This document shows, in pieces, positions 1 through 10,875 of a stretch of 64,000 bases of DNA; the stretch's first letter is position 1; each line of letters begins with the position of its first letter. The notes under the pieces are model-generated. The model searched no databases and had not been told where the DNA came from. It worked only from the letters and a program-made list of their open reading frames with translations. The translations under genes and the position numbers were made by a program. The stretch comes from Ryuthela nishihirai (lineage: Eukaryota > Arthropoda > Arachnida > Araneae > Heptathelidae), in NCBI GenBank assembly GCA_038380435.1, contig JAWZYU010000028.1:27636201-27700200 (forward strand), read 5' to 3'.

Positions 1-4
1 GGCT

Positions 5-125
5 CGATGGCTTGACGAGTTGCTTTTCTTTGCTTTCGACAGCTGTCCAGTTGGTCATCTTACCTTACCCACCTTTGAACCCTTGAGGTTCTTGTGACCT
101 TGCCATTTAGTCCGTTGTGTATGCC
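5..125 (+). repeat. SINE-A 3' fragment (degenerate)
   Basis: The order of motifs (ATGGCTTGACG, CAGCTGTCCAGT, ACCCTTGAGGTTCTTGTGACC, TTGCCATTTAG) follows the 3' half of the abundant tRNA-derived SINE seen complete at 3922-4303. The tRNA head would lie outside the window, and the copy is strongly diverged. Confidence 0.45.
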
Positions 126-332
126 TAAAAACGCCATACAGGGATAAACAACCGAATCATTTTTTGTGGCAAATAACGTAATTTATAAATATTTGAATTT
201 GAGCAGCTGCTTTGCAATTGCAAATATATTTCAAGATAGAGCAAATTTTTATCATTATACTGAAATGTTATAGTGATTGTAGTTTCATTTCAACGACTAA
301 TTTGTATTCATTTTATATCTTTTCATTTCTAG

Positions 333-1510
333 GCGTAGGTTGTCGTGTGGCTGGCTTCCTCACGGTTTTCGCCAGCGAGCTCTCCATCTTCACCCTGACC
401 GTCATCACTCTAGAGCGCTGGTATGCCATCACCTACGCTATCCACCTCAACAAGCGTCTACGTTTGGGTACAGCGGCGAGAGTCATGACCTGTGGATGGG
501 TATATGCCATCACCATGGCAACGCTCCCTCTCTTGGGTATCAGCGGCTACATCCGCACAAGCATCTGTCTCCCAATGGAAAATCGTGACTTGGCAGACCT
601 CATCTATCTCACTTCATTGCTGACCATTAACGGATTGGCCTTCCTCCTCATCTGCGCTTGTTACGCAAAGATGTACATGTCCATACTCAGTCAACAGTCT
701 CGAGCTACGAGTTCGGATATGTCTGTGGCTAAGCGTATGGCCATGCTGGTGTTCACGGACTTCGCTTGCTGGGCACCCATCGCTTTCTTCGGACTGACTG
801 CAGTTGCGGGCTATCCCCTCATCAACGTCACCAAATCCAAGATCCTCTTAGTGTTCTTTTATCCTCTCAACTCTTGCGCCAATCCTTTCTTGTACGCCAT
901 ACTCACGAAGCAGTACAGGAGGGATTTCTTCATCTTGCTTAGCAGGTACGGGTTCTGCACCAGACGTGCCATGAAATACAAGGGCACTCTCTCAACCAAT
1001 ACACAGAGACCGACTTCGGTGAGAGCCATCTGTAGAGACTCCGTACTATCGAACAACATCGGAGCGCACAAAAAGACTAAACAGGGTGTGAGCTTCGACG
1101 ACACGATGCGATCGTCGTCAGCAACAGCAGCAGCATCCGGCGATGCCCCGACGAAAAATTCATGTGGAGGAGCGAGGACAAAGCAACAGAGACCTAGGAA
1201 GCTGAGCATTGTGTGCGAGGATGCTGCTCCTTCATCGGATGAAGAGAGCAGTAGTCCCATGCACAAAGGATCACCGCATCCCATCAAAAATAGCTACACC
1301 AAGCTAAATTTTCCGAATTTAGAGCAGGAACTGATTCTGAAGCGTGTACTGGATGAAGAGTGTAATTTGAAAGGCTGCGATTCGTACGAATTTCGAGATT
1401 CTGGTCCCGAAGGACAAATTCTTTTGTGGTCCACGTGCAGCTCCTTATCTATGGCAGAAAATAACGGATTCACCAGCTCTCCACAAAGTACGGAAGACAC
1501 TGGAATATGA
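333..1510 (+). CDS. LGR1: Last coding exon of an LGR1-type (glycoprotein hormone) receptor, TM3-TM7 and tail
   Basis: This is the 3' coding exon of a rhodopsin-class GPCR of the type-A leucine-rich-repeat (FSH/TSH/LH-like) group. Family knowledge: in arthropods the LGR1 member responds to the GPA2/GPB5 hormone and signals through G proteins at the plasma membrane. A pyrimidine-rich tract and AG at 331-332 set the exon start, which is 2 nt into a codon, so the leucine-rich ectodomain and TM1-2 lie upstream of the window. By exon residue, TM3 is at about 5-27 followed by ERW (the DRY equivalent, 27-29), TM4 at 48-70, TM5 at 88-115, TM6 at 139-163 and TM7 at 173-196 with NPFLY at 183-187. The diagnostic stretches are YPLNSCANPFLYAI and YRRDFFILLSRYGFC. 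The cytoplasmic tail of about 190 residues is serine-rich and unusually long for this family. No frameshift is seen, and the exon is clearly more GC-rich than its surroundings. I am confident of the LGR class and somewhat less so of the exact paralogue. Confidence 0.9.
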
Positions 1511-1699
1511 AAATATTTTGTTTGAAATGAAGAAGATTATTAACCCAGAACTTGACTGATCACAGTCGTCAGCCCATTACATATATTGACATACGTCATC
1601 CTAGATTATATATTTCGCCAATTAAAATTAAAGATGTATCAAAAATTATCGAAAAAGATGATTAATTTTACTTACATCTGCTCCATTCTGATGTACATA

Positions 1700-1705
1700 A
1701 ATAAA
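1700..1705 (+). promoter_or_regulatory. Candidate poly(A) signal of the LGR1-type gene
   Basis: An AATAAA hexamer lies about 190 bases after the TGA stop, in AT-rich sequence with no other gene between. It is a plausible 3' end for the receptor transcript. Hexamers are common in AT-rich DNA, so this is suggestive only. Confidence 0.4.
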
Positions 1706-1748
1706 ATTATATTTAAGCTACGAAATGTATAAAAGAATTCCTTCTAGA

Positions 1749-1835
1749 TGCCTCAGTGGCTCAGTGGTATCACATTGGTCCGCGGTAACTGCAACTGCCG
1801 GGATTCGGGTCCTGGATGGCATGAACGTACGTTCT
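1749..1835 (+). repeat. tRNA-like pol III promoter sequence (SINE head or tRNA pseudogene)
   Basis: An A-box-like TGGCTCAGTGG at 1757-1767 and a B-box-like GGATTCGGGTCC at 1801-1812 have tRNA-like spacing. No full cloverleaf can be drawn, and the downstream sequence differs from SINE-A. It is likely the head of another tRNA-derived retroposon or a degraded tRNA. Confidence 0.35.
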
Positions 1836-2516
1836 GTCATTCTTTTGTAATTGTCCCTCACTATACACTTGCTCATTTCACTAAATATGTCAAAAAACGC
1901 ATATTCTCACTTTTGGACATAAAGGACAATGGCTATAAGTCCTGTGATCCCAAGTAGGAAACAAAATAATTCTTCTACAGAGGTTTGTAGAGTTGAAATA
2001 AGTTATTTTAGAACATATTCGAACATATTTTATGTTATATGAATAGAAAGAAACATTTAAAGCTCTCTTAACTTCGAATTTATTCTTTCTACGGAAACCT
2101 TACACTGAGATAAACTGAAGATCTCGCTCAAATTTCCTTAAATCTAGTTTAGAGCAATGTCTGTTTAATATTTAAACAGTTATTAGAGCTCTAATATTGA
2201 ACACAGTGCTTCTCAAACTGTGAGTCGATTGCCCCAAAGAGAGCCGTGAAGCTTAAATCAATGAGCCTCGAGATCACAAAATCGACAGGAATGTTACCGA
2301 CATCAATTTCAACTTCACCAGGGACATCTATGTCGACATTATCAACTGGAGTTACAAAAAGCCAGAACAAAAGTAAATATACAACATGAGAAAACTCGAG
2401 TAATATAATCCTGATTATTTGGAATAGAGGCTCTCAGAGTAAGAAGTACTGCTCTCAAGCAAGTAGCGAGAAGCACTGAAGAACTATATTTAAAACTAAC
2501 AGATTTACCCGGATCA

Positions 2517-2572
2517 TCTCTGAACTCTCTGAAACTCTCTGAACTCTGAAAACTCTCTGAAACTCTCTGAAG
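2517..2572. repeat. Short tandem repeat of CTCTGAA units
   Basis: Several imperfect copies of (AA)CTCTCTGAA are arranged head to tail. The last copy supplies the left target-site duplication of the adjoining hAT MITE. Confidence 0.7.
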
Positions 2573-2763
2573 TAGGGGTTCTCAAAGCGGTAAATTGTTT
2601 TGGGAGTACGCCGTGAGAGTTCGAAAGTCGCTAGATCTAGTAACAAAGTAAAAATATCCATTGTTATACTATAACTATAGTTTTATCTATCTATACAAGG
2701 GATACGCCAGTTACATACACATTTCCAGGGAGTACGGGAAGCATAAAAGGTTGAGAACCACTG
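2573..2763 (-). mobile_element. hAT-type MITE (191 bp), copy 1
   Basis: Read on the minus strand it begins CAGTGGTTCTCAACCTTTTA, a typical hAT terminus. It ends with a partly matching inverted terminus (TAGGGGTTCTC on the plus strand). The flanks are near-identical 8-mers, CTCTGAAG at 2565-2572 and CTCTAAAG at 2764-2771, as expected for hAT insertion. There is no coding capacity. Related copies lie at 12020-12219 and 24219-24699. Confidence 0.8.
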
Positions 2764-3094
2764 CTCTAAAGAATATAACAGATGACATTCCCTACGTTGC
2801 AAGCTTTCATTGCCATAAAACTCATTTCAATCTATTCGCCCAACCCCCTTCCGTTCTCCTCTCCCTTGGCGAAAATTTCTTCCCTACCTTTGCGGGAGAT
2901 CTGAGAGTCTCTAAAAGTATATAATAGATGGCATTCCTCTTATGATCTTTAATAACTACTAATACAAAGTCTATGAGAGACACCGGTTTAAAATCTATAA
3001 ATCTATGAGGATTTCGAGTTATTCAAACCAGTTTACTCAGTTTTGGTTGATCCGAGCAGTTTCATCCATAGCTATACTCTTCCCCTGTGTGTGA

Positions 3095-3479
3095 GGGGCG
3101 GGGTGGCTCAGTCGGTAGCGCGCCAGGCTCGTAATCTGTAGTTCCCAGGTTCGAGTCCCAGCTGGGTCAGCGTTGAGATTTATCTCCGCAAAATTCCCCA
3201 CCCTGCCCACGGTCAGTAGGGGACACCGATGGGCTTGGAAAGGCCGCCGTCTGTCGGATGGGACGTTAAGCCGTGGCCCCGTGTGCGGGAGAGCCATACC
3301 CTGTGCACGTTAAAGAACACGCTGGATGGCCTTGACGGGAGGCTACCATCTGTCTCCCAACAGCTGTTCCAGTGGGTCCCCTCCCCCAACCTTCTCTGAG
3401 CCTTTGGGGTCCATGTGACCTGGCCATTTAGCCCATGGTGTGCAAAAAAGTGCCGCTCAGAGGTAACCCAACCCAACCT
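3095..3479 (+). repeat. SINE-A, near full length
   Basis: This is a tRNA-derived SINE of about 380 bp. The head has an A box (TGGCTCAGTCGG) and B box (GGTTCGAGTCC). A conserved central body follows (ATGGGACGTTAAGCC ... GTGCACGTTAAAGAACACG), then a 3' end with GGCCATTTAGCCCATGGTG and a CAACC-rich tail. Transcription would start from the internal pol III promoter, and mobilisation would need a partner LINE. No clear target-site duplication was found. Confidence 0.85.
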
Positions 3480-3689
3480 AGATATACAGGAACAATCGCT
3501 TTCATATTTCCCCTTTCTTGGGGGTGGAAAAAAGCATGGGAGGTCTTTTTTTTATACCTATGACACTCCCTGCGTCACAAGCATTCGTTTGATCTCATCG
3601 CGTTCAAAAGATATAGTAGAACAACTGTTTGACAAATCCGCAAACCAGTAAACCGACAAATGACGAGCGAAAGGCAAGAGGAAGATAAA

Positions 3690-3825
3690 TAAAAGTAAAA
3701 TATCCCCTCAACCAGCTGCGTGCCACAGAAAAAAGTCTAACAGCCAGGTGTGTGAGGATGTCGGGACCTCGGCAGAAACACAACAAACATCCATGCTTTA
3801 CCCAAGACTCGGAACCAGGTCTATT
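3690..3825 (-). repeat. SINE-B fragment (second tRNA-derived family)
   Basis: On the plus strand it shows CAACCAGCTGCGTGCCACAG, GTCGGGACCTCGGCAGAAAC, CAAACATCCATGC and the B-box complement GGAACCAGGTC. The same motif order occurs at 45625-45843, 54600-54706 and 58455-58660, which defines a second SINE family. The A-box end is missing here. Confidence 0.6.
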
Positions 3826-3921
3826 TTATAAGAATAATGGAAACCGAAAGGAATTAAACGGTACCTAGATTGTCTGGCAAACAAGTGTTTTACTCTACTT
3901 AATCTAAAGCGAAGCCTTCTC

Positions 3922-4303
3922 AGGGGTGGCTCAGTCGGTAGCGCGCCAGGCTCGTAATCTGTAGTTCCCAGGTTCGAGTCCCAGCTGGGTCAGCGTTGAG
4001 ATTTATCTCCGCAAAATTCCCCGCCCTGCCCACGGTCAGTAGGGGACACCGATGGGCTTGGAAAGGCCGCCGTCCGTCGGATGGGACGTTAAGCCGTGGC
4101 CTCTTGTGAGGGAGAGCCATACCCTGTGCACGTTAAAGAACACTGGATGGCCTTGACGGGAGGCTACCATCTGTCTCCCAACAGCTGTTCCAGTGGGTCC
4201 CCTCCCCCAACCTTCTCTGAGCCTTCGGGGTCCTTGTGACCTGGCCATTTAGCCCATGGTGTGCAAAAAAAGTGCCGCTCAGAGGTAAAACAACCCAACC
4301 CAA
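3922..4303 (+). repeat. SINE-A, complete, with 12-bp target-site duplication
   Basis: This is the best reference copy: A box, B box, central body and a (CAACC)-like tail. It is flanked by perfect CGAAGCCTTCTC repeats at 3910-3921 and 4304-4315. The duplication shows a retroposition event and fixes both ends of the family. Confidence 0.92.
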
Positions 4304-5307
4304 CGAAGCCTTCTCTTTTTTCACCGCTCTTCGCAGATCCACTGCCTCTCCGATAATCTCCGAGTAAAAAAGCAGAAAAGATATTATTGAGGAGAACGCC
4401 CCCTATCGGCCTCTCAAATTGTCGACAAAATATTGCTCAAGCAACTTTCATTGGAACAAATTTCCGTTTCGAACAAATTTCCGTCGAACAACTTTCTGTC
4501 GAACAAATGTTGTCGAAGACATTACACCAAACCAAATTAAATATTGTCAGACGAATGAATAACATACACCTGGTCTTTGGCGCTTGCTAGTCCTGGCCCT
4601 CCCGCGCAGAATTGACCAATCAGGGAGAATTTCATAACCTTCGCCAGCTTATAACCTTCGTTCCTTAATTTATCAGAACTTTTCTGCTGCTGCACCGTAT
4701 ATTGTTGTCTAGAGCATTCTGTTGCGAGGAAATTCTTGTCTCAATTAAAGTTATTTTCGTCAATGGTAAAGGAATATGAGACAAATTCAGGCAATGCTAA
4801 TTGTCGGGATTTGTTCGGAATTTTTTTAATTGTCGGAATCCACCAAAAATGGAAGAGGACCGTAAAGAAACCCGTCAACGGTAAAAGAGCCAGCGACTGG
4901 AAAATTTCAGAACCGTTTATTTAACAGACTACGGTAGAGCGACTGTTTTTCTAAATATTTGTTTTATAATTAAAGAAGAGAGAATAAATAATTGCAAAAA
5001 CCTCTTGATATTATTTGATAATAAATCGTTCACTATTAATTATAATTTATGGTGAACTATTTATAAAAACAGTAATTATCTGTGTTTGAGTTGAGTGTTT
5101 ACGACTAACAGTATTGCTGTTAAATGTTTCAGCTTCTAAAAATTTTTAAATAATGGATTAATATTGTTGAAGATCAAGACATTGATAAATGCCGTTGAAA
5201 TCTTTCAGTAATTTATTATCGTAAGGTTATGTAGAAAATTTGATGAGATATTCAATAAGTTGTTGGGTACCCATTCAGACATATTAATGTGTCTGTTATT
5301 AAAGAAT
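4304..5307. other. No gene recognised; short direct repeats near 4450-4525
   Basis: There is no supported coding sequence. About four imperfect 20-bp copies of a GAACAAATTTCCGTC-like unit are found at 4450-4525. The rest is AT-rich sequence without recognisable motifs. Confidence 0.5.
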
Positions 5308-5700
5308 ATACACAGGGTGTCAGGGACAAAGTCTACCAAAAAAATAGTACCACAATTCACTGTTTAATGCAGCTTGAGGTAAAAGACAGAGAAACGTACC
5401 AAGTTCTGTTGGTAGAAAGTGACACCATTGTCCTGCACTCCGACCACAAGACGGTTTTTCCAATACGTATATTCAGTTCCCTGATTTAACCCTTTTTGAT
5501 TTTTTCTTCATTGGAGATAATTTAAAGATACTGTCCACCATACTCCAAAAAAAAAAAGTTTGTTGGACTTTTTCTTCACGGGATCACTGCTGCTTGTGCA
5601 ACAATCCTTCAGCAGGTGCTTGAAGTTATCTGGCGAGAAGGGGAGAACCTTTTAGATATCTGTCATGCCAGTAATGGCGCTCATTTGGAAATTTATTGAA
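5308..5700 (+). pseudogene. Tc/mariner (IS630-type) transposase remnant, C-terminal end
   Basis: Starting near a CACAGGGTGTCAGGG terminus, the sequence decays until about 5478, where PDLTPFDFF is readable. After frame changes it gives TAACATILQQVLEV, IWREGENLLDIC and NGAHLEIY. This matches the C-terminal end of DD[D/E] transposases, where a SPDL(T/S)P(M/F)DFF motif carries or neighbours the last catalytic acidic residue. Multiple frameshifts and internal loss make it non-functional. The element at 44392-44999 has a similar CAGGGTG terminus and may be related. Confidence 0.6.
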
Positions 5701-6715
5701 GTCCACTAAAACTTGAAGAGCTTCTTTGTCTTTTAACGCAAGTTCATCACTGCATTAACCTTTTCACTACCATACCGGCCCAAAACGGTTCTTGCTGCTG
5801 CAGCAACTTCTGTTTCCGAACTGTGAATCTGAATTTTTTTAACGTCTTTCTAAAACGTATCAAAAAATAGTTTTTTTGAATATCAAGATGAAAACATTTT
5901 TCGATGACATTCTGTAGATTATCTTGCTGTAGATGTAAGATGTTATATATACATATAAAATAGAAAGAAATTCCTAGATGCATAAATCTTGCAAATTAGG
6001 TGAGATCAGACCCCAGATCTGAGAAAAAAATTGTGGACGATGGATCAAGTGAATCGATTGAACTCGAAAATATTAAAATGATTCATAAGTCTATGCGTTT
6101 TTCGCCATGCAAAATATGTACGGTGACACATCATCCTTTTACATTTGCCTACCTCTGAACGTAGTACTTAGGTAATGTATAAAGTACACTGAGTCAGTCC
6201 ATAACTATTAGAAGTATCGGAGTCTTCATTTCCATCGTTAAGAACGTTGTACAAAAGTGCAATTTTACGTCATTACAGGAAAAAAAAGATTAAACGCTAT
6301 AAACGTCCTGGGAAACATTCGAAGTGAAAGGTGAGGGCACAGTCTCCATTCGTGCTGCTAAAGCTTGGTTCAAGAAGTTCAAAGGTGGTGGCACGAGCAT
6401 CGAAAGTAACCCGCGATCTGGACGGACGATATCGGTAGATCACAAGATTCTGTGACAAGCTGATTCATCGTCAAACACTAGCAGGGTCTCATCCCAACTT
6501 GATTACTCACAAGGCAATATACTAGAGTGGAGCAACTGCAACACATCGGTAAGGTAGCTGGAAGTTGCCAAAGTATTCCACATTAATTTACTGAACAAAC
6601 AAACAAACAGTCGTATCGAAGTCTGTACGAAAGCGCTTGCTAATCCTCGAGACCACCGTTTCATTAAGCGAATTTTTACGTGCGATGAAAATTCGCTCTT
6701 TCTCCACAATTCGAG

Positions 6716-7103
6716 TTGGGTTGGGTTGTTTTACTTCTGAGCGGCACTTTTTTGTACACCATGGGCTAAATGGCCAGGTCACATGGACCCCAAAGGCTCA
6801 GAGAAAGTTGGGGGAGGGGACCCATTGGAACAGCTGTTGGGAGACAGATGGTAGCCTCCTGTCAAGGCCATACAGCGTGTTCTTTAACGTGCACAGGTTA
6901 TGGCTCTCACGTACACGCGGCCACGGCTTAACGTCTCATCCGACGGACGGCGGCCTTTCCAAGCCCATCGGTGTCCCCTACTGACCGTGGTAAGGGCGGA
7001 GAATTTTGCGGAGATAAATCTCTACGCTGACCCAGCTGGGACTCGAACCTGGGAACTACAGATTACGAGCCTGGCGTGCTACCGACTGAGCCACCCCCGC
7101 CCC
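6716..7103 (-). repeat. SINE-A inserted in mariner 1, 12-bp TSD
   Basis: This is a full-length minus-strand copy, with the tail complement GTTGGGTTG at the left and the tRNA head at the right. It is flanked by CCACAATTCGAG at 6704-6715 and 7104-7115. Removing one copy of the duplication restores mariner continuity, so the SINE is younger than the mariner. Confidence 0.92.
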
Positions 7104-7632
7104 CCACAATTCGAGCATCGAGAAGCAGTGGCTTGACACAGGCCAGCCCGCACTTCCTGTTCCAAAGAGGAAACGATTCGAAACAAAGGCAATGTTGTGT
7201 GTTTGATGGAATTTTGAGCGGGTAATTCACTTTGAACTGGTTCACCATAGACGTGCGTTAATGCCGACTTCTACTCAGCACAACTGGAGCGCGTGCACTC
7301 AGTAATGCTTCAACCATACTCAGGATTGGTAAACAGATATCACGTATTCTTCCAACAAGACAGCGCAAAACCGCATTCCGCAGTCCGACCCAAAGGAAAA
7401 GTTCGAAAACTGGAATTTCAGTTTCTTCCTCACCCTGCTTATAGTTCGCATCAAGCTCCTTCTACCATCTCTTTCATTCCTTGGATCATTTCTTTCGAGG
7501 TAGGAGGTTTCAAACGTCTCAGGAAATCGAAAACGGATGTCGGGAATTTTTCACCTCCAAGGACCATGGATCGCAGAGTAGTCGAACAGCTTACCGACAG
7601 ACTGTTAAAAATGATGGTTTACATTTTCATTA

Positions 7633-10124
7633 AGTTACTGACTCTGACCTTTGGGGAGGGGTGATAGGCCCTTTTGGTACTGGTAGCTGCAATGGCAATG
7701 GGCAACGTCTCCTACAGGTAAGTAAACTCAATGGTTTCAGAATAACTAACACATATTACAAACACCGCGACATTCATAAGTACACATGGGTTTCACCTGA
7801 TGGGCTGCATAGGAATATGATTGATTATATATTAATTAACAGCAAATGGGCTAGTTCTGTTAGAAATACCAGGGCATATAGGGGAGCTGAAATTGGATCT
7901 GACCATTACCTTGTTAAAAGTGTCTTGCAACTTAAACTTAAAAAGTGTTGTGCTAGGGTTAAAAAATTTGCTTTTAATACTGAAGCTCTGAAAGACCCAG
8001 TTATAGCCAAAGCTTACCATGATAGGTTACTTAGTCATTATGACAGTCATGGTATGCTTACCACTGAAGTTGAGGAAGAATGGGATCATTTTAAACAGGC
8101 TTTTTTGGACACTAACAGTACTCTTTTAGGAAAAAAGGAGCAGAAGAGGCAGAATTATCTGAGTGATAAGGCACTTGAGCTTATTTCGGAAAGAAAGAAC
8201 TGCAGGAATGTCCTTAATCAATACCCTACTAGTCCTAATAGAAAGCATTACAGAGAACTTAATAAACGTGTAAAAGATCAGTTAGCTGCTGATAAGAATC
8301 TTTGGCTTGATGGTTTGGCTGACAAAGCCGAGGAAGCAGTTAGACAGCACAACAGCAGAGAGCTGTACCAGATAGTTAATATTTTGTGTGGTAAAAAACG
8401 GACAGGTATACAGGGATTGAAGGATAAACAAGGTAAGGTTATAGAAGGTGAGGATTCTGTCATGGCTAGGTGGACTGAGCATTTCAATGATGTACTAAAC
8501 AATGCGGTTAGTTCTATTCCCATTGTTTGCAATGATGATAGATGCATTGGTGGCTTTAATGTTGGCCCTATAACACAATCCGAAGTTATTTTGGCTGTTT
8601 CTAAACTTAAGCTTCATAAATCCCCAGGGGTAGATGAAATTACTACAGAAATGCTTAGAGCTGGAAATGTTTCGGTTACCACTTGGATGACTGAAATTCT
8701 GAATATCTTTTATGATAAAGGCATGGTTCCTAAGGATTTTACCAGAGCTATTGTTATCCCTATTTTCAAAAAAGTTGATCGCAGTTCTTGTGATAACTAT
8801 AGGGGTATTAGCCTACTCTCTGTTCCAGGTAAAGTTCTTTCCATGATTGTGCTTAATAGAATTAAGAATCTGGTTGACAGGCAATTGCGTGATGAGCAAT
8901 GTGGATTCAGAAGTGGTAGGGGATGTGTGGATCAGATATTTTCACTTAGGCAGATTCTTGAGAAATGTTTAGAGTTTCAGAAACCTTTGGTTGCTAGCTT
9001 TGTTGATTTCAAAAAGGCTTTCGACTCTGTTGATCGTCATAATTTGTGGTTGATTGTGAAATCATATGGTATACCAGACAAGTTAGTTAACATAATGAAA
9101 GCTCTCTATAATAACACTGAGTCGTGTGTGAGAGTTGGTAAGGCTTGTAGCAATTGGTTTAGCATTACTTCTGGTGTTCGACAAGGGTGCATTTTGTCTC
9201 CTTTTCTCTTTAGTTTGGTTATTGATTATGTTATGCGAAATTCACTTCAAGGGAAAGATTTTGGCCTTAAATGGGCTGGAGATAGGAAAATTTCTGATTT
9301 AGATTATGCTGATGATTTAGCCCTTTTGGCAAATGATGTTGATGAGATGAACTCTTTCATTCGAGCTGTTGATGAGACTGGTAGTAGAGTAGGTTTGGTT
9401 ATAAACAGAGAGAAAACTAAAGTGATGAAAATTGGTCAGGCAGGCTGTGATTCAGTTAATCTGAATGGTTGCCGTCTTGAGCAGGTGTCACAGTTTAATT
9501 ATCTTGGGAGCTATGTAACAGATAATGGTGATGTGCGGCATGAGATTAAGAGAAGAATAGGGATTGCTGCCGGGACTTTTAAGAATCTATGGAGAGTGTG
9601 GAGAAATAGGCGTATACACCTAAAGACTAAAATTAGACTGTATAATAGTTTGGTTCTTTCTAGGGTTAGTTATGGTAGTGAAACTTGGACACTTTGTAAA
9701 CAAGATAACAAGAAACTAGATGCTTTTGATTCCAGATGCTTACGCCCATATCTTGGACATTAGGTGGTTCAACTTTGTAACTAATGATGAGGTTAGGCAA
9801 AGGAGTTTGCAACCCCCTTTAAGCAGCATATTGTGCAGAGAGAGACTCCGTTGGTTTGGCCATGTTGCTCGTATGAATAATTATAGATTGGCGAATAGGG
9901 TTATGAACAGTGTGCCTAAAGGCCTCAGAAAGAAGGGGAGACCTAGGATGCGGTGGGCAGACAATGTCAAACAGGACCTTGTTAAAATTGATGTGCAGTG
10001 GCCAGATGCAGTAGATGTAGCTCAGGATAGACTTGCTTGGAGAACTAAATTGCACGGTCTGGTTGGACCTCCGTAGCCCATGGCTGCTTGAGGTTGATGA
10101 TGATGATGATGATGATGATGAACG
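7633..10124 (+). mobile_element. RTE-clade LINE copy 1, 5'-truncated
   Basis: The copy starts abruptly inside the endonuclease domain at ACTGACTCTGACCTTTGGGG, matching position 27580 of RTE copy 2. It runs to a (GAT)n tail at about 10094-10120. A short TTCATTA duplication flanks it (7626-7632 and 10125-10131). 5' truncation, a microsatellite-like tail and insertion into mariner 1 are all typical of RTE retrotransposition. Confidence 0.88.
7661..10076 (+). pseudogene. RTE endonuclease-reverse transcriptase, one frameshift
   Basis: The product would nick target DNA and copy its own RNA in the nucleus (target-primed reverse transcription). A 700-residue open frame at 7661-9763 holds the end of the APE-type endonuclease (IDYILINSKW, then SDHYLVKS). 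It then holds the reverse transcriptase core: FVDFKKAFDS near 9000, SGVRQGCILSPFLF near 9170 and the catalytic DYADD at about 9303-9317. A frameshift near 9740-9760, just after DAFDSRCL, moves the C-terminal domain (IRWFNFVTNDEVRQRSL ... WFGHVARM ... RPRMRWADNV) into the frame open to 10076. The same C-terminal stretch reads through without the shift at 58110-58403. Apart from this one shift the copy is well preserved, which suggests recent activity. RTE is the best fit from the motif set and the tail; a close sister clade is possible. Confidence 0.88.
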
Positions 10125-10195
10125 TTCATTATTTATATTTTAATAATCATTTCTCAAATATACGATAAAATGCACTGACTTATGAATCTCCCTAG

Positions 10196-10816
10196 TAATA
10201 AAGGGTCGACCAAGAAACAGAAATTCCTTTGCAGTATAAAATTCCCCCTCCGTTTTAGAAGCATTGAAAAATCTATTGAAATATGCGTGAAATATTCATA
10301 CGTTTAAAATGTTTTTGCTTTCTTTACCCTACCAGCATTCTAAAAGGGGTGGAAACAAGATGGAAAGGCCCTCTCCTCTCCTTCGACTAACCCGCCCTAT
10401 ATTCATCCCTGGATCAGATCAGTTATTTCAAAACAAGGCTTTTATAGGAATGGGTTTAACCTCTAATACGTTCTGTGTTATTTCAATGATTTTAGAATGA
10501 CAAATGAAAATTATGAGATTAAATGAGATGAGAAAAATTATGAGATGAAAATTATGAGAATTAGAATTTCAATGAAAATTATGACAAATGACAAATAGTA
10601 AAAGGATGTTAAAAAGATCGGTCATAGAAGATTCAGTTGTTTCCATAGCTGGGCGAGTGCACTATTTGGTGTGACATATATATATATATCTTAGAGTTTT
10701 AAATAAAAATCCTCTTTTTTTTAATTTAACCGTATAATTAAGTCCATTGCTTAATACTCTGTGCCATGTTCAATTAAAATTTAGATTTTTTTTAAGTTCA
10801 TGCAATTCATGTATAT
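10196..10816. other. No gene; AT-rich with a low-complexity GAAAATTATGA repeat
   Basis: Repeated ATGAGA/GAAAATTATGA words lie at about 10498-10600. A TATATATA run lies near 10677-10690. No coding signal was seen. Confidence 0.5.
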
Positions 10817-10875
10817 TAGAACCCCGGTTATCAGACTGAACTGGACCAAGGGATGGTTGGATAATATGAAAACGT
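10817..10875. mobile_element. Possible pogo/Tigger-like terminus
   Basis: The phrase ACCCCGGTTATCAGACTG followed by GGTTGGATAATATGAAAA resembles pogo-type element ends, where CCGGTTATC-like words recur. No partner terminus was found nearby, so this is a weak call. Confidence 0.25.

Larger units (their letters stand above)
6073..10195 (+). mobile_element. Mariner element 1, interrupted by a SINE and an RTE
   Basis: Inverted termini (GATTCATAAGTCTATGCG near 6081; complement GACTTATGAATC near 10178) are flanked by TA. Between them lie mariner transposase remnants at about 6260-6715, 7104-7632 and 10132 onward. Readable motifs include a TCDEN-like catalytic stretch near 6690 and VFFQQDSAKPHSA near 7346-7385. 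The element is split by SINE-A at 6716-7103 and by an RTE at 7633-10124. Frameshifts and stops are frequent, so it is dead. Mariner 2 at 19387-21074 is a sister copy in the opposite orientation. Confidence 0.8.

Noticed and set aside
859..1500. Minus-strand open frames opposite the receptor exon
   Set aside because: They are shadows of the GPCR coding strand, without domains or splice context.
3095..3175. SINE-A heads as functional tRNA genes
   Set aside because: A and B boxes are good, but the sequence is always followed by the SINE body, no acceptor stem pairs, and the copies are flanked by target duplications.
3037..4342. Overlapping open frames such as MALPHTGPRLNVPSD
   Set aside because: These are frames through SINE-A copies and recur at nearly every SINE-A location; they are not proteins.
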